Positions 8,162 to 15,926 of a DNA stretch of 64,000 bases are shown piece by piece. The stretch is from positions 310,001-374,000 of the forward strand of contig NZ_JAAGWY010000003.1 of NCBI RefSeq assembly GCF_010686705.1. Direction: 5' to 3'. This DNA comes from Leifsonia tongyongensis. Lineage in GTDB: Bacteria; Actinomycetota; Actinomycetes; Actinomycetales; Microbacteriaceae. Every line of letters starts with the position of its first letter. Within the stretch, counting starts at the first letter, position 1. The notes below the pieces were generated by a model that saw only the letters and a program-made list of their open reading frames with translations, had not been told where the DNA came from and did not search any database. A program made the translations under genes and the position numbers.

Positions 8162-9010
8162 ATGATCATCCTCGCCGCCACTCCCATAGGCAATCTGAAG
8201 GATGCGTCGATGCGTCTGGTCGAGACGCTCGGCACGGTCGGGATCGTCGCATCCGAGGACACGAGGGTCACGCAGCGACTGCTTGCGGGCCTCGGGGTGG
8301 AGAACCGGCCGCGGCTCATCGCCCTGCACGATCACAACGAGCGCGACCGCGCTGGGGAGCTGGTCGAGCTGGCACGGGAGTCGGATGTGCTGGTCCTCAG
8401 CGACGCGGGCATGCCGACCGTGTCCGACCCCGGCTTCCACCTGGTCGAGGCCGCGGCCGCCGCCGGGGTTGCCGTGACAGCGCTGCCCGGCCCGTCGGCC
8501 GTGATCACCGCGCTCGCCGTCTCCGGCCTCCCGACCGACCGTTTCACTTTCGAAGGATTCCTCCCGCGCAAACAGGGCGAGCGGATGAGCGCGTTGCGCG
8601 CTCTCACCGGCGAGCGCCGCACCATGGTCTTCTTCGAGTCGCCGAACCGGCTTGCCGCCGCGCTCGCCGATGTCGCCTCGGTGCTGGGCTCCGACCGCCG
8701 GGTCGTCGTCTGCCGTGAACTCACGAAGATGTTCGAGGAGGTGCGCAGAGGGACCGCCGCCGAGCTGGCGGCGTGGGCGGCGGATGGCGTTCGCGGTGAG
8801 ATCTGCATCGTCGTCGAGGGCGCACCCGAGGCCGTCGCCGACCTCGAGACCGGCGTCGAGCAGGTGCTGGCTCTGGTCGCGGCGGGCACGCGCCTCAAGG
8901 ACGCATCCGCCGAGGTCGCCGAGGCGACCGGGCTCGGCAGGCGCGACCTCTACCAGGCGGCGCTGGCCGCGCGCGTAACAGCCGCCGAAGGGGCTCGCCC
9001 GCGCCCGTAG
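8162..9010 (+). CDS. rsmI: 16S rRNA (cytidine1402-2'-O)-methyltransferase
   Basis: A 282-residue tetrapyrrole-methylase-fold enzyme that 2'-O-methylates C1402 of 16S rRNA using SAM. Seen: the N-terminal IILAATPIGNLKDASMRLVE, SEDTRVTQRLL, LSDAGMPTVSDPGFHLV and GPSAVITALAVSGLP, all hallmark RsmI segments. ATG 8162 is the natural start; the frame is open much further upstream but antisense to pmt. A -10-like CAGACT ends 6 nt before the ATG. Its TAG stop forms part of the -10 box of metG, 11 bp downstream. Confidence 0.95.
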   Translation: MIILAATPIGNLKDASMRLVETLGTVGIVASEDTRVTQRLLAGLGVENRPRLIALHDHNERDRAGELVELARESDVLVLSDAGMPTVSDPGFHLVEAAAAAGVAVTALPGPSAVITALAVSGLPTDRFTFEGFLPRKQGERMSALRALTGERRTMVFFESPNRLAAALADVASVLGSDRRVVVCRELTKMFEEVRRGTAAELAAWAADGVRGEICIVVEGAPEAVADLETGVEQVLALVAAGTRLKDASAEVAEATGLGRRDLYQAALAARVTAAEGARPRP

Positions 9011-9020
9011 GATAGTCAGC

Positions 9021-10601
9021 ATGTCCGACGGCTCTTCGTTCTACATCACCACGCCGATCTTCTACGTGAACGATGTTCCCCACATCGGGCACGCGTACAC
9101 CGAGGTCGCCGCTGATGTGCTGGCCCGGTGGCACCGCCAGGCCGGCGACGACAGCTGGCTGCTCACGGGCACCGATGAGCACGGCCAGAAGATCCTGCGC
9201 ACGGCGACCGCCAACGGCACGACGCCGAAGGAGTGGGCCGACCGCCTCGTGCACGACGAGTGGCTGCCGCTGCTGAAGACGATCGACATCGCGAACGACG
9301 ACTTCATCCGCACGACGGACGAGCGGCACGAGAAGAACGTCCAGCTGTTCCTGCAGAAGCTCTACGACGACGGCTTCATCTACGCGGGCGAATACGAGGC
9401 GCTGTACTGCGTCGGCTGCGAGGAGTTCAAGCCGCAGAGTGAGATCGTCGACGGCACCGGCGAGTACGTCGGCCAGAAGGTGTGCGCCATCCACTCGAAG
9501 CCGCTCGAGCTGCTGCAGGAGAAGAACTATTTCTTTCGCATGAGCGACTTCGCCGAGAAGCTCCTCGACCTGTACGACTCCCGACCGGACTTCGTGCAGC
9601 CCGACGCGGCGCGCAACGAAGTCGTCTCGTTCGTGCGCCAGGGCCTGTCCGACCTGTCGATCTCCCGGTCGAGCTTCGACTGGGGCATCAAGGTGCCGTG
9701 GGATGAATCCCACGTCGTCTACGTCTGGTTCGACGCGCTCCTCAACTACGTCACCGCTGTCGGCTACGGCCAGGACGACGAGCAGTTCGCGCGCCGCTGG
9801 CCGGCCACCCACATCGTCGGCAAGGACATCCTCCGCTTCCACGCCGTCATCTGGCCCGCAATGCTGATGGCCGCGGGGCTCGAGGTTCCGAACCAGGTGT
9901 TCGGTCACGGCTGGCTGCTGGTCGGCGGCGAGAAGATGTCGAAGTCGAAGCTCACCGGCATCGCCCCGACGCAGATCACGGAGACGTTCGGCTCGGACGC
10001 CTTCCGCTACTACTTCATGCGCGCCATCAGCTTCGGACAGGACGGCTCGTTCAGCTGGGAGGATCTCGCGGCCCGCTACCAGGCGGAGCTCGCGAACGGT
10101 TTCGGCAACCTCGCCTCGCGGGTGATCGCGATGGTCTCGCGCTACTTCGACGGCATCGTGCCACCGGCGGGCGACTACGACGCGGCCGACCTGGTGGTGC
10201 AGGATGTGGTGGCCAAGGCCGTAACAGACGCGGATGCGGCGATGGGCGGCCTCGCCATCCACGATGCGCTCTCAGCGATCTGGACGATCGTCGACGAACT
10301 CAACGGGTACATCACGACCCAGGAGCCGTGGTCGATCGCGAAGGACGAGACCCAGCGCGAACGCCTGGGCACCGTGCTCTACACGGCCGCGGAAGGCCTG
10401 CGGGCGCTCGCCGTCCTGTTGTCGCCGGTGCTGCCCGCCGCCACGGAGCGGCTCTGGGAATCGCTCGGTGCGGGTCAGGAGCTGGGTCCCCTCACTGCGC
10501 AGCCGATCCGCGACGCGGGCCGGTGGGGCCAGCTCGCGGCGGGCACGACCGTCAATGGGCTCGAAGCGCTGTTCCCCCGGATCGAAGCGACCGTTGTCTG
10601 A
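9021..10601 (+). CDS. metG: methionyl-tRNA synthetase
   Basis: A 526-residue class I aminoacyl-tRNA synthetase that charges tRNA-Met. The HIGH motif is at residues 21-24 (PHIGHAYTEV), KMSKS at 305-309, and a connective-peptide metal-knuckle remnant appears as CVGCEEF...VCAIHSKPL. There is no C-terminal EMAP/tRNA-binding domain, as usual for the short actinobacterial form. The -10 box TAGGAT (9008-9013) is formed partly by the rsmI stop codon and is 7 nt from the ATG, giving a leaderless mRNA. It overlaps tatD by 8 bp. Confidence 0.96.
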   Translation: MSDGSSFYITTPIFYVNDVPHIGHAYTEVAADVLARWHRQAGDDSWLLTGTDEHGQKILRTATANGTTPKEWADRLVHDEWLPLLKTIDIANDDFIRTTDERHEKNVQLFLQKLYDDGFIYAGEYEALYCVGCEEFKPQSEIVDGTGEYVGQKVCAIHSKPLELLQEKNYFFRMSDFAEKLLDLYDSRPDFVQPDAARNEVVSFVRQGLSDLSISRSSFDWGIKVPWDESHVVYVWFDALLNYVTAVGYGQDDEQFARRWPATHIVGKDILRFHAVIWPAMLMAAGLEVPNQVFGHGWLLVGGEKMSKSKLTGIAPTQITETFGSDAFRYYFMRAISFGQDGSFSWEDLAARYQAELANGFGNLASRVIAMVSRYFDGIVPPAGDYDAADLVVQDVVAKAVTDADAAMGGLAIHDALSAIWTIVDELNGYITTQEPWSIAKDETQRERLGTVLYTAAEGLRALAVLLSPVLPAATERLWESLGAGQELGPLTAQPIRDAGRWGQLAAGTTVNGLEALFPRIEATVV

Positions 10602-11520
10602 CGAGTCCCACATCCGTCACCGGCACAAGGCGGAGGGCCGCGATCTGAGCTATCCGCCCCTGCCGGAGGCGCTCGTGGTCGGCGTGTACGACAACCACAC
10701 GCACCTCGAGATCTCGGACGGCGACGATCCTCTCGACTACCGCGAGCAGCTGGACCGCGCATCCAGTGTCGGCGTGCGGGGAGTCGTCCAGGTCGGCAAC
10801 GATGTCGAGACGTCGCGCTGGTCGGCCGACATGGCGGCGATCGAGCCGCGGATGCTCGCAGCGGTCGCTGTCCACCCGAACGACGCGCCCGACTACGCGG
10901 CGCGCGGCGAACTCGACGATGCACTCCAGATCATCGCGGAACTGGCAGGGCGGCCGCGGGTCCGTGCCGTCGGCGAGACGGGGCTCGACTTCTTCCGCAC
11001 CGACGAATCCGGGCGCGACGCCCAGTTCCGCTCGTTCGAGGCGCACATCGAGATCGCCAAAGAGAACGATCTCGCGCTCCAGATCCACGACCGCGACGCG
11101 CACGACGACGTCATCCGAACCCTGAGGCGCGTCGGCGCCCCCGAACGCACGGTCTTCCACTGCTTCTCCGGCGACGCAGAGCTTGCCCAGCTCTGCGCCG
11201 ACAACGGCTGGTACATGTCGTTTGCGGGAAACGTGACGTTCAAGAACGCGGGGCAGCTGCGCGAGGCCCTCGAGGTGGCGCCGCGCGCCCTGCTCCTGGT
11301 GGAGACGGATGCACCGTTCCTCACGCCGATGCCGTATCGCGGCCGCCCCAACGCGCCCTACCTCATCCCGCACACCTTGCGCGCCATGGCCGAGCACCTC
11401 CGCACCGACGTCTCGATGCTCGCCGCCCAGATCTCGTCGAACACCGAGCTCGTCTACGGTCGCTGGGATTCCGAGCCTGTCGCATCGCCGCCGACCACCC
11501 CCATCGGGTCCGTCGCATGA
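10594..11520 (+). CDS. tatD: TatD family metal-dependent deoxyribonuclease/hydrolase
   Basis: A 308-residue TIM-barrel amidohydrolase-superfamily protein. Metal ligands are visible: H35/H37 in DNHTHLE, the Glu of VGETGLDFF, and His in [18 protein letters not shown] and the Asp of [10 protein letters not shown]. The family acts as 3'-5' DNA exonuclease and, for some members, D-aminoacyl-tRNA deacylase. The start is taken as TTG 10594 inside the metG end (8-bp overlap): it gives the family-type N-terminus [20 protein letters not shown], and no ATG occurs before the first metal motif. Alternatives are GTG codons at 10675 or 10681. Confidence 0.9.
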   Translation: MSDESHIRHRHKAEGRDLSYPPLPEALVVGVYDNHTHLEISDGDDPLDYREQLDRASSVGVRGVVQVGNDVETSRWSADMAAIEPRMLAAVAVHPNDAPDYAARGELDDALQIIAELAGRPRVRAVGETGLDFFRTDESGRDAQFRSFEAHIEIAKENDLALQIHDRDAHDDVIRTLRRVGAPERTVFHCFSGDAELAQLCADNGWYMSFAGNVTFKNAGQLREALEVAPRALLLVETDAPFLTPMPYRGRPNAPYLIPHTLRAMAEHLRTDVSMLAAQISSNTELVYGRWDSEPVASPPTTPIGSVA

Positions 11521-12362
11521 CCGACGTCCGGCTCCTGGGGCCGGCGGAGATCCGCGACCTGGCGGAGCTGCTCGACGTGACGCCCACCAAGAAGCTCGGC
11601 CAGAACTTCGTGATCGACGCCAACACCGTCCGGCGCATCGTGCGGGTAGCCGGCGTCGAGGCGGGTGACAGCGTCGTCGAGGTCGGCCCCGGACTCGGGT
11701 CGCTCACGCTGGGCCTGCTCGAGGCCGGAGCATCCGTCGTCGCCGTCGAGATCGACGGGCGGCTCGCGCGCCAGCTGCCGGTCACGGTCGAATCGCTCGC
11801 GCCGTCCGCCGCCGGCCGACTGAGTGTCGTCCACCGCGACGCGCTCACCGTCACCGAGCTCGCCGGCGAGCCGACACGGCTGGTGGCGAACCTTCCGTAC
11901 AACGTGTCCGTCCCTGTGCTGCTTCATTTCCTCGAGCATTTCCCGAGCATCCGCACCGGTGTGGTCATGGTGCAGGCGGAGGTCGGCCAGCGCGTCGCAG
12001 CTGAGCCCGGTTCGAAGGTGTACGGGTCGCCGAGCGTGAAGGCCGCGTGGTACGGGCGCTGGCGGACCGCCGGCACCGTCAGCCGCCAGGTCTTCTGGCC
12101 CGTCCCCAACGTGGACTCCATCCTGGTCGGCTTCGAGCGTCACGAGACGGAGCCGGGCGATGAGGCACTCCGGGCGCGCACCTTCGCGGTCGTCGACGCG
12201 GCCTTCCAGCAGCGGCGGAAGATGCTCCGGCAGTCGCTCTCCAGCGTGTTCGGCGACGCTGCGAGCGCATCCGCCGCCCTCGTGCGAGCGGGCGTCGAAC
12301 CGACCGAACGCGGCGAGCAGCTGACCGTCGACGACTTCATCGCGATCGCGCGGGAGATCTGA
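11517..12362 (+). CDS. rsmA: 16S rRNA (adenine1518-N6/adenine1519-N6)-dimethyltransferase
   Basis: A 281-residue KsgA/Dim1 enzyme that dimethylates two adjacent adenines near the 3' end of 16S rRNA during 30S maturation. Seen: [21 protein letters not shown] motif [19 protein letters not shown], the catalytic NLPYN motif ([16 protein letters not shown]), and the C-terminal [14 protein letters not shown]. It overlaps tatD by 4 bp (ATGA) and precedes ispE by 27 bp, a conserved actinobacterial order. Confidence 0.96.
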   Translation: MTDVRLLGPAEIRDLAELLDVTPTKKLGQNFVIDANTVRRIVRVAGVEAGDSVVEVGPGLGSLTLGLLEAGASVVAVEIDGRLARQLPVTVESLAPSAAGRLSVVHRDALTVTELAGEPTRLVANLPYNVSVPVLLHFLEHFPSIRTGVVMVQAEVGQRVAAEPGSKVYGSPSVKAAWYGRWRTAGTVSRQVFWPVPNVDSILVGFERHETEPGDEALRARTFAVVDAAFQQRRKMLRQSLSSVFGDAASASAALVRAGVEPTERGEQLTVDDFIAIAREI

Positions 12363-12389
12363 GCGCTGCGAGGGCTGTAGGTTGGAAGC

Positions 12390-13325
12390 ATGACCTCCGA
12401 GGCCTCGCTCCACATGGTGCACGCCAGGGCGCCGGGCAAGATCAACGTGTTCCTCCGGGTCGGGGCTGTCATGGACGACGGGTACCACGACGTCGCAACG
12501 GCCTATCAGGCGGTCTCCCTCTACGAAGATGTCCGCGCCTACCCTTCCGATGATTTCTCGGTTTCTTTCAGCGGCACGATCGACTCGTCGGGCCTGCCGA
12601 CGGACGGCAACAATCTCGCCATCAAGGCGGCACGGATGCTCGCCCGCAAGGCCGACTACCGGGGTGGCGTGCACCTGGAGATCGAGAAGCACGTGCCCAT
12701 CGCCGGGGGGATGGGCGGCGGCTCCGCGGACGCCGCAGCGACCCTGCTGGCCTGCGACGCGCTCTGGGGAACGGACTGCACCAAAGAGGAGCTGCTGGCA
12801 CTCGCATCCCGGCTCGGCGCCGACGTGCCGTTCGCACTCATCGGGGGCACGGCGATCGGCACAGGGCGCGGTGACCGTCTCAGCCCCGCGCTCGCCAAGG
12901 GCCAGTTCCACTGGGTGCTGGTGCTGCCCGAAGAAGGCATGAGCACGCCCGAGGTCTACAACGAGCTCGACCGGCACCGCGAACGCCACTCGCAAGACAT
13001 CTTCCCGGCGCAGAAGCAGCCGACGGTCGACGCCAATGTGCTGCAGGCGCTGCGCGCGGGCGATCCGCGGATGCTCGCCGAAACGCTGGTCAACGACCTG
13101 CAGGCGCCGGCCATCCATCTCGCCCCCCACATCGGCGAGATCATCGAGCTCGGCGAGATGAACGGCGCGCTCGCCGGGATCGTCTCGGGCTCGGGGCCGA
13201 CGGTGGCGTTCCTGACCGCGGACCTCGACAGCGCGCTCGACCTGCAGATCGCGCTGAGCGCATCCCGTCACACCGCCGTGAGGGCGACGGCGCCCGTGCA
13301 CGGTGCGCGCATCCTCTCGGAGTAG
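12390..13325 (+). CDS. ispE: 4-diphosphocytidyl-2-C-methyl-D-erythritol kinase
   Basis: A 311-residue GHMP kinase phosphorylating CDP-methylerythritol in the MEP pathway to isopentenyl diphosphate. Seen: the N-terminal [14 protein letters not shown] with the catalytic Lys, the ATP loop [19 protein letters not shown], and the C-terminal [13 protein letters not shown]. Although it sits just after rsmA, TAGGTT ends 6 nt before its ATG, so it likely also has its own leaderless transcript. It is followed by the repeat array at 13331-13442. Confidence 0.96.
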   Translation: MTSEASLHMVHARAPGKINVFLRVGAVMDDGYHDVATAYQAVSLYEDVRAYPSDDFSVSFSGTIDSSGLPTDGNNLAIKAARMLARKADYRGGVHLEIEKHVPIAGGMGGGSADAAATLLACDALWGTDCTKEELLALASRLGADVPFALIGGTAIGTGRGDRLSPALAKGQFHWVLVLPEEGMSTPEVYNELDRHRERHSQDIFPAQKQPTVDANVLQALRAGDPRMLAETLVNDLQAPAIHLAPHIGEIIELGEMNGALAGIVSGSGPTVAFLTADLDSALDLQIALSASRHTAVRATAPVHGARILSE

Positions 13326-13330
13326 CGCTC

Positions 13331-13442
13331 CGCACGCGTTTCGTCCCAGCGCACGAGATTGGCCCCAGCGCACGCACGCGTTTCGTCCCAGCGCACGCGT
13401 TTCGTCCCAGCGCACTCGTGCAACGAAGTGCGCTGGGACGAA
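13331..13442. repeat. direct/inverted repeat cluster ending in a 16-bp hairpin
   Basis: A 24-bp unit (CGCACGCG + TTTCGTCCCAGCGCAC) occurs at 13331-13354, 13373-13396 and 13392-13415, with a degenerate copy between the first two. The last copy forms a perfect 16-bp inverted repeat, TTCGTCCCAGCGCACT (13401-13416) with 13427-13442, around a 10-nt loop. It lies between the convergent ends of ispE and the SnoaL-like gene, so a two-way terminator role is plausible. No U-run follows. Confidence 0.85.
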
Positions 13443-13506
13443 GGAAGTGCGACGACCTACCTGGCCCGACAGGGCGCGACGCGACGAAGCCCCGCGCGAG
13501 CATCAC

Positions 13507-13953
13507 TCACGGCGTGAGGTCGATCGCCGCCCGGAACCCGGTGCTCGGATCCATGTAGAACGGCGTCGAGCCGTGGTCGTGGGCGATCAGCCAGCGGTCG
13601 CCGACCCTGCGGAGGCCCAGCGTCGACCGGAACCAGAGGGTGAACGGCGAGTCGCTTCCCTTTGGCGTCGCCGACAGGCGATTGATGCTGTGGACGAAAG
13701 CGATGTCGTCGGCCGCCTCGACGACCGCGTCGGTGATGTCGAACCCGATCGGCCCGTCGAACGTGGCGAGCCACGCGCGCAGCCCCTCGACGTCGCGCCC
13801 CTGCGACGACAGGGGTGGCGCCAGCGAGAAGCTGACGAGATCGTCGGTGAACAGGGCTCCGAGCGATTCGGCGTCCCGTGCCCTCATCGCGCGCTCGCGT
13901 TCGGCCAGAACCGCCCGGATGTCGGTGTCTGCTGTCGTTGTCGTGGTGGTCAT
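13507..13953 (-). CDS. SnoaL-like / DUF4440 (NTF2-fold) protein
   Basis: A 148-residue cone-shaped NTF2-fold protein of the SgcJ/EcaC-SnoaL_3 type: DIRAVLAERERAMRARDAESLGALFTDDLVSFSLAPPL is the typical helix-turn-helix entry, and W...STLGLRRVGDRWLIAHDHGSTPF the C-terminal sheet. The family includes polyketide cyclases and steroid isomerase-like enzymes but many members have unknown roles. ATG 13953 is chosen because GGAGAAG precedes it; a longer frame reaches 14049. It is divergent from the YCII/ECF42 pair, which commonly travels with such proteins, suggesting a shared regulon. Confidence 0.8.
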   Translation of the reverse strand: MTTTTTTADTDIRAVLAERERAMRARDAESLGALFTDDLVSFSLAPPLSSQGRDVEGLRAWLATFDGPIGFDITDAVVEAADDIAFVHSINRLSATPKGSDSPFTLWFRSTLGLRRVGDRWLIAHDHGSTPFYMDPSTGFRAAIDLTP

Positions 13954-14063
13954 GATCTTCTCCTTCGTGTGCATCCGATCTGGACTTCCACAAGAGACGT
14001 CGAAGCAGACGTGTCGGTCTCGACGTATCGGGTGAGAAGATTCACCCAACGATGGAGGCAGTG

Positions 14064-14435
14064 ATGAAGTACCTCATTCTCATCAACGGCAACCCGCAGT
14101 CCCGCGCCGCATGGGAGAGCTTCACCGACCAGCAGCGTGCCGAAGGGTACGAACTCTATGCCGAACTGCACGAGCGTTTGCGTGCATCCGGTGAGCTGGT
14201 CGCCGCCGAGGCGCTCACGGATCCGTCGCTCGCCGTGCGCATCCCCGCCCGTGACACGTCCCTCACCGCGACCGACGGACCCTTCGCCGAGGTGAAGGAG
14301 CAGCTGAACGGGTTCTACCTGGTCGACTGCGAAAGCCTCGACCGGGCCGTCGAGATCGCCGAATGGTTTCCCGAGGCCGCATACGGGCTGGTCGAGGTGC
14401 GGCCGGTGCTCAGCCTGGGCGGGCCTGACGTGTGA
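14064..14435 (+). CDS. YCII-related / DGPF-domain protein
   Basis: A 123-residue ferredoxin-like-fold protein. It begins MKYLILINGNP and carries the DGPF signature (TDGPFAEVKEQLNGFYLVDCESLDRAVEIAEWFP) that defines this family. The start at ATG 14064 is set by GGAGG upstream; an in-frame ATG at 14052 is possible. It overlaps the sigma factor gene by 4 bp (GTGA). DGPF proteins are the characteristic partners and probable targets of ECF42 sigma factors; their biochemical role is unknown. Confidence 0.87.
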   Translation: MKYLILINGNPQSRAAWESFTDQQRAEGYELYAELHERLRASGELVAAEALTDPSLAVRIPARDTSLTATDGPFAEVKEQLNGFYLVDCESLDRAVEIAEWFPEAAYGLVEVRPVLSLGGPDV

Positions 14436-15658
14436 GCGGGCCGACCGAGATCGAAGCCCTGCTGCGTGAGCTCGCGCCGCAGGCCGTCGCCGCGCTGACC
14501 CGGAGGTACGGCGACTTCGACCTGTGCGAGGACGCAGTACAGGAGGCGCTGCTGAGCGCCTCGCAGACGTGGCCCGCGGCGGGCATCCCGGACAGTCCGC
14601 GCGGCTGGCTGATCACCGTCGCCTCCCGCCGGCGCATCGAACTATGGCGCGCGGATTCGGCGCGACGCCACCGTGAGGAGGCCGTGGCGTCGCTCGACGA
14701 GGCCGATGCGCCTGCACCGAGCTCGATCGACGACAGCCTCACCCTCATCATGCTCTGCTGCAATCCCGCACTCACGCCCACCTCCCAGGTCGCGCTCACC
14801 CTCCGTGCGGTCGGAGGACTCACGACAGCGGAGATCGCCCGTGCCTTCCTCGTGCCGGAGGCGACGATCGCACAACGGATCAGCCGTGCCAAGCAGCGCA
14901 TCCGCGACGCGGGCGGGACGTTCTCGATGCCGGATGACGCCGAGCGCCCGTCGAGGCTCACGAGCGTCCGGCGGGTGCTCTACCTGATCTTCACCGAAGG
15001 CCACACCGCGAGCTCGGGCCGCGAGGCGACGCGGGTGGAACTGGCGGCCGAGGCCATCCGGCTGGCCCGGATGCTCCGCGAGCTGGTGCCCGAGGACGGC
15101 GAGGTGGTCGGGCTGCTGGCCCTGATGCTTCTCACCGACGCACGCCGGCCCGCCCGAAGCGGCCCCGACGGCGCCTTGATCCCGCTGGCGGCGCAGGATC
15201 GCTCGCTCTGGGACAAGGCCGCGATCGCGGAGGGGGTCGCGCTCATCAGCGACAGCCTCGCCAACACCTCGGTCGGGCCGTACCAGGTGCAGGCGGCGAT
15301 CGCCGCCGTCCACGACGAGGCCCCCACCGCCGCCGACACGGACTGGAACGAGATCCTCGGGCTGTACGACGTGCTCGAACGCCTCGAGCCCGGCCCGATG
15401 GTCACACTCAACCGGATCGTCGCCCTGGCCGAGGTCGACGGCCCGGTCGTGGCCCTCGCCCAGCTCGAGAGCGTCGCCGACGGCGTCGGGCTCTCGGGTC
15501 ATTACCGCGTCGACGTCGTGCGCGCACACCTGCTCGAGCAGGCCGGCGACCGGGACGCGGCCCGAGAGGCGTTCACGACGGCCGCGCGGCGCACGCTGAG
15601 CACCCCGGAACAGCGCTACCTCGAACAGCAGGCGCTGCGGCTCGCCGACGCGCGCTGA
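14432..15658 (+). CDS. ECF42-type RNA polymerase sigma factor with C-terminal TPR-like extension
   Basis: A 408-residue sigma-70 family protein, twice the size of a standard ECF sigma. Sigma2 region at about residues 10-80 (LCEDAVQEALLSASQTWP, GWLITVASRRRIELWR), sigma4 at 105-165 (LTTAEIARAFLVPEATIAQRISRAKQRIR), then a ~230-residue helical extension (FTEGHTASSGREATRVELAAEAIRLAR...). This extension (DUF6596-like) plus a neighbouring DGPF protein defines group ECF42, which lacks a classical anti-sigma factor; none is seen here. GTG start overlaps the YCII gene by 4 bp. A loose TGTCGG (14012-14017) upstream of the YCII gene could be part of an autoregulated promoter, a weak inference. Confidence 0.88.
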   Translation: MSGPTEIEALLRELAPQAVAALTRRYGDFDLCEDAVQEALLSASQTWPAAGIPDSPRGWLITVASRRRIELWRADSARRHREEAVASLDEADAPAPSSIDDSLTLIMLCCNPALTPTSQVALTLRAVGGLTTAEIARAFLVPEATIAQRISRAKQRIRDAGGTFSMPDDAERPSRLTSVRRVLYLIFTEGHTASSGREATRVELAAEAIRLARMLRELVPEDGEVVGLLALMLLTDARRPARSGPDGALIPLAAQDRSLWDKAAIAEGVALISDSLANTSVGPYQVQAAIAAVHDEAPTAADTDWNEILGLYDVLERLEPGPMVTLNRIVALAEVDGPVVALAQLESVADGVGLSGHYRVDVVRAHLLEQAGDRDAAREAFTTAARRTLSTPEQRYLEQQALRLADAR

Positions 15659-15679
15659 GCGCCGGCCGCCTGACTCGTG

Positions 15680-15731
15680 ACTCCGGCGACGGAGTGCCGG
15701 GGCTCCAGGGATGTGCCGGGGCCCCAGGGAT
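15680..15731. repeat. small hairpin plus 19-bp tandem repeat; intergenic 15659-15926
   Basis: ACTCCG-GCGA-CGGAGT (15680-15695) is a perfect hairpin with a GNRA-type loop just after the sigma-factor gene. It runs into two 19-bp copies (15694-15712, 15713-15731; one mismatch). Further on, GACGG-AAAA-CCGTC (15869-15882) is a hairpin near the end of the convergent LuxR gene. Otherwise nothing is recognised between 15659 and 15926. Confidence 0.7.
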
Positions 15732-15926
15732 GCCGACCGAGCGGGCAGAGCGCATGTCGGGTTGAGACGATTCGTGTCGGAAGCGTTTCCACGCGATCAG
15801 CCAGGGTGGTCGGTCATCCCGGGGTGAATTTCACGGTATCGACGTGAGCGGCGACGCACCAAGCGCTGGACGGAAAACCGTCAACTCTTGACGGGGTCGG
15901 TGCGGTCTGCCCACGCACGAGTCGGG

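Noticed and set aside
11454-13415. 653-codon minus-strand frame opposite rsmA and ispE
   Set aside because: Antisense shadow with composition typical of reverse-frame GC-rich coding sequence.
13331-13442. Possible CRISPR array
   Set aside because: Units overlap or are separated by irregular lengths, there are no unique equal-length spacers, and no cas genes.
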